NCBI GenBank assembly: GCA_001632435.1
Contig: KV424121.1
Span: 1 to 43,830, forward strand
From: Calocera cornea HHB12733
Taxonomy: Eukaryota > Basidiomycota > Dacrymycetes > Dacrymycetales > Dacrymycetaceae
Reading direction: 5' to 3'
DNA: 43,830 bases
Numbering within the stretch: position 1 is the first letter of the stretch; every line of letters begins with the position of its first letter. Positions 39,550 to 43,830 of this stretch are shown here, piece after piece. A program made the position numbers and the translations under genes. The notes beneath the pieces were generated by a model. That model did no database searches, was not told the origin of the DNA, and saw only the letters and a program-made list of their open reading frames with translations.

Positions 39550-42500
39550 ATGTTTCCATATCCTCCTCTTCTTCCTGGGCCATATGGACGTCAACCTTAC
39601 GAATTCGACACCGGATCGTGGCTCCAACGTCCACCCACGGCCTATCCTCCTCTCCTTCAACATTCGACCACAGTCTACCCTCCCTCCCACCTGACTGAAC
39701 AACCTGGCAACACACCTCACCACGAGTGGCCTGTGGACTCCTATACTGTTCCATATGGCCATCCGATGCCATTCCCTCACACCCTGCCGTCGTTTGCGCC
39801 TCAACCTACTCCCTCATTCCCATATCCATCCACGTCTGCCATCTATCCTATTCCGCCACCTTTCAATAATCGCTACACGTCACTCGTTCAGCCTACATAT
39901 GGAAACCTTCCAGCACAGGTCGCATCCCATTCTCAAGGTCCCGTGCCGCTTTCCAGGACATCTTCGGTCCCGTCCACCACAATTCCCTCGCCATTGACTT
40001 CCGTCAGCGGTATTTCCCTCAACCTGTATCCTACCCCGCCAGTCTCCGTGCCGGCACGCCCTTCGTTTCTGCCGCAGAAGTCAGCCGCCAGCATCGATAA
40101 ATCAAGCACTGCAGTGGTACCAACTCCCGTGGTCGAACTTCCGTCTGGCAGCCCGACACTTCTCCACGGGAGTACCGCCAGTGATGGTCCAAGACTTCAT
40201 TACCACTGGCCGACAAATCACACCGTCCCGGCTGAGGCCGCTCACATCATCTCACGATATGCCTGGCGCAGCCAAGGAGCACGCCTCCGATCACCCCGTG
40301 ACTACGACATCCCGACTACCATACAACGCGTGAAGTCCTCTCAATGCCAAGGCGTGATTTCTTGTGTTGCCTGCATTGCAAATGGTGAAGGTCACTATCG
40401 CCGGCCATCTACGATCGGTCCTCTCAAAATCGCTGAGCAATTGCAGGAGCCATGCCCACTTTGCCGAGGCTCTATGGAGCATGTGCCCTGCAGCGTTCAC
40501 AAACTCTCCTTCCAGCATGGCGATGACATACATCTCATACAAGCTGGAAAGCACCTTCACCCCGAGCCACCTGGTGGTCGCCTCACTGGCCACCAAAAAG
40601 CTCAACTGGACGATCACACGAAGAAGTTACCGCGTGCGAAACCCTCCGAGATACGCGTTACCGCCCAGGCAGCTTCCATCCACCCCAAGTTGGCCGATAC
40701 TCGTCGATTGAACTACGCTGTACGAGCCAGCCGGGTGCGGACAGCCACTTCCCACTCTCCTGAGAAGCGTGGATCCCATCTGATTGAGCAGCTTGCTGAC
40801 GCTCAGCGAGTTTGGCAGCACGACTGCCCTAACTTCATTGTTGGAGAGCAGCTTGCCGCTCATCCTCAATACATCACTGTTCAAACCGATTGGCAGCGCA
40901 AGTCGCTTCTTCGAGATGCCATCACTGGTCGACTCCAGCGCGATTGGCCTGAGCTTGCTATCGATCGCGTAGGCATGCTCACTGATGGGAGCCATGACTT
41001 ATTGCGTGGGAAAGCCCAGGTGATCACTACAGTGGTCTTCAGCCCAATCACGCACAAGTGGACCGCTGTTTTGAATACTCTTGCATGGGGTTTTGGGGAA
41101 GAACACTATCGTGTGCATTTTGCGCACTTGATAGCAATTGTTCGTGAGGTCGCTGGTGAAAGTTACTCCAAAGAGATGCTCGCACAGGTACAGTTCCCAG
41201 TTCACATCCGCAATAGTCTTTTCTCATCATCTTCACAGTGTATCGACTTCTCAGACGCCCAGCAGAATGGCTTTCTCTCGGCATATCTTCAAGATCACAA
41301 AAAGCATTGCCCTGGTTGGGAACAGCTGGGGTCCGACGCCAAGAGACTGGAAGAGACTCGGATCCGCGACGAAGCACGTTCCCTGTTGGTAGGATGTGGA
41401 GTGCACTTCAAGAGCACGTGTCGCCGCATCCACTCCGTTGTCGGCGCCAGCAGGGTTCCCCTCTTTGACAAGTATATCGATCGCCTGAGGGACGCAAATG
41501 CCACTGTGGATGACTTCGTACGAACCGTCCTGGAATTCATGCAGGACTTTGAAGAGCTAGAGGCATGGATGTTGTGGTGGCTCCTTCCTGCCCATGCTTC
41601 CCTGATCTTCCCTCCGGTCATGAAGATGTCACAAGATCTCCAGGACCGTATGGCGACCACAACAAATGGTGTTGAAGGTTATCACTGGGTGATGTACCGC
41701 GCTTTGGGCGTACAGCACGATATCGCCCCCCTCCTCGTATCTCTATACCAATTTTGCCAAGCGGAAGAGAAGCAATACCACAACATAGTCGGTAAGTCTC
41801 AACTTGATGTTGTCACTTATGCCTTGCTGATGTTCTGCAGTCGGCGAGATCCGACCTCGATTCAACAACAGATGCCGGCGGAGACCTAACTATGGCCAAG
41901 AGATGCACCCCAACGATGGCAGGCCGCCGGATACTGTGGCACGCTTGGGTCTCAATTCGCCTGGTGCCGAAGAACTGCTTGGAGCTCTCCGCGATAACAT
42001 CACTACACCGGCTGCATCTCGAAAGCGGAGCAGCAAGAATGTGCCCTACGAACAAGTTACATATCGGAACTCTGCGATGTCATGTTACATAGACTCAGGT
42101 TTGGAGCTTCTGTTCCGTGGACTCTGCAGTCTCAAGCCCGACTTCCAGGATGCTCTGCAACGAGGTTGTGGGTCACTTCCCCGAACCTCTCTGTTGGCTG
42201 GGGTTCTTCGCCATCTTCAGGAACGAAAACACTTTCTTGCGAGGTTCCAGTCGCTGGGCAGAAAACGGGGCCCTGCTTACACAAAAGAGCTCCAGGCGAT
42301 CTTGGTGGAAGGCCAGACGTTAGTCCGCAACCATATTTGTGGCACTTGGCAACTCTTCCGGCTAGGTGAAATGGGGTGCCCAAGGTCCTGGTTCAATCGC
42401 CTCTTCCGTGAGGATATACCACTACAGCAACAGTCCTTCTTCAATGTCATCTACACCTGTATTTGGAGCTGTGCTGCTGGTCATGAGCATGTGGATGAAT

Positions 42501-43830
42501 CTGAATTGTGGCCTGAACCATGTCCCCATCGTCTTGATGTTGCTTATGCCTTCAGTATGAACGCTGAGCATGCCACTTTGGATCTCTCTCATATGTTCAT
42601 ACACACAATGCCGTGGACGCCAACTTCTTCTCAACGGGTTAGGCCTCAGCTCCTTCACCTCCGGCCTCCCGTGCCTTGTCGCCAAGCCGGATGTACTGCC
42701 CTCTCCTCGGTTCACCGCATCAAAGTCCAGTATCCATATTTACTTCGTGTGGCACCACACCACGGTGCCATTTGCACTGATAATCAACATCCGCACGCCA
42801 ATCTCCGTCTGCAATGCCCGCTCGACTTTGCAATTACCTTTCCTACAGGTAGCATTCGATATAAAATGGCTGGCCGTATCCAGCTCTCACACTCCCACTG
42901 TTATACTGAATGGGTTGACAAAGGACGTGTATGGCTCAGTGACGACCTGAAGAACAATGTGCAGCTTCAGGGAGATGCCCATCGTTGTCTTCCTCAGAGT
43001 GATGAGTCGCAACTATATATGTACACACGGGATTCTCTTGCAGATGTGCGTATCTCTCTCTCTATGTGATGCTAACTCTCAGTTAATCGCATTCCACAGA
43101 CCACTTTTGTTTCTGTGCAAGACATCAACATTCGCTACCGCGTGGCAGCTGCAATGCTCCCATCTGCCGGAACAGTGATCAATATCACACCTTCTCCTCC
43201 TCTTAGCCCTATGTGCACCGCAGCGCTCACGGACTCTCCCTTTTTTGGTCCCTCTTTACTTCCCACAAGCCCATGCCCGATTTCACCGCTCAAGCTTGTG
43301 GCACCCTCGAGACCGCCTCTTCCCAAGGTACCACAAGACCCATTGGAGAAAAGGCTGAAGGAGCTCAAGCGTGCTTCCATTCAGGGCATGATAACTCCCA
43401 CGTCACCTTCCCCTAACCGGCTCAGGTCTGGCCGAATTCGCCAAAAGCGGGAGTTGCAAGTCTCTTGCTCATTGAAATCCGGTCGAAAAGCAGATCGCGC
43501 ACATAAAGATCGAATCCATTCCACAAAACCCCTTCCAGCCAGTGAGCTCCTCTTTGGCCAGATCCGTGGAGTTATTAACGATCTTATAGAATGTCCTGAG
43601 TGTGACGAGCCTATTCCTGTGGACGACCGTTTAGTCCAGGCCGCGTGGCACGATGCTAATCAGCCCGGAAGCCTGTCTCTACCTGCGTGGACAAATACAG
43701 CGTTCTTTCGCTGGTGTCCGACACACCGAGCCAGGAAGAAATATATCGACAAACATGGCCCAGAGTCCTCCGACCCTGAGGGACAGTATCCATCACATCC
43801 TTGGAGCCACTATCGGAAATTGCTGGAGGA
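39550..43830 (+). CDS. MULE-type transposase with GCM-like zinc cluster and ubiquitin-protease-like domain (partial)
   Basis: Three exons, 39550-41791, 41841-43045 and 43100 to beyond the right edge, with introns of 49 and 54 nt; about 1390 residues are visible. Order: a Pro/Ser/Tyr-rich N-terminus (1-190); a zinc cluster (266-336) with CQGVISCVAC, CPLC and HLH, like GCM/WRKY-type DNA-binding fingers of fungal Mutator-like transposases; a DDE core with Asp in MLTDGSHDLL (about 479), Asp in CIDFSDAQ (about 566) and Glu in TTNGVEGYHWVMYR (about 709); then a Cys-box-like SAMSCYIDSGLELLF (Cys about 829) and a possible His-box SHCYTEWVDKGRVW (about 1097), as in ubiquitin-specific proteases; then a basic linker and a CPEC...CPTH zinc-like site. 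The start is the first ATG after the upstream stop. All three catalytic positions are present and no stop interrupts it, so the element may be active or recently so. Confidence 0.8.

Overview
The window is nuclear DNA of a basidiomycete fungus, probably an Agaricomycete. This rests on short GT-AG introns (48-58 nt in most genes), GC-rich exons, an exomer subunit, an Atg18 homologue, large F-box/leucine-rich families, and a MULE-type transposase with a GCM-like zinc cluster. No prokaryotic feature or CRISPR array is present. A 100-N assembly gap lies at 31802-31901.

Layout. 1-2.8 kb: the 3' end of an unknown gene and a lysine-rich unknown gene whose two introns carry copies of a palindromic repeat. 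3.9-6.6 kb: a nine-exon ChAP-type exomer subunit. 6.7-7.9 kb: a short F-box gene. 9.99-15.0 kb: a divergent pair, a large acidic F-box protein (-) and the PROPPIN autophagy protein Atg18 (+). 8.9-31.6 kb: one F-box/LRR-like family in eight copies. Only two (22779-24470 and 24734-26416) look intact; the others are frameshifted, nonsense-mutated, internally deleted or reduced to 3' fragments. Within this stretch lie an endonuclease/exonuclease/phosphatase-family gene (20.9-21.9 kb) and a TMEM242-like mitochondrial membrane protein (28.7-29.7 kb).

The most unusual content is a dispersed family of four secreted, multi-peptide precursor loci: 19430-20776 (+), 31925-33154 (-), 34837-35439 (-, pseudogene) and 36659-37060 (-). 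Each begins with a signal peptide ending in a shared AAP. The two long ones carry repeated peptide modules separated by dibasic sites and acidic linkers. One module starts GILGL(I/L)GKGA and looks like a cationic amphipathic or lytic peptide; the shortest precursor ends in a +7 lysine-rich peptide. All four share a leader layout: a TATA-like box, then two copies of GGTGCNGGTCACCTTC (or close variants) about 50 bp apart, then the start codon about 60-75 bp on. This suggests a co-regulated peptide system. I do not recognise it as a described family; its function is inferred.

38.6 kb to the right edge: a MULE-like element whose single large gene joins a GCM/WRKY-like zinc cluster, a DDE transposase core and a C-terminal ubiquitin-protease-like domain. 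It runs off the window.
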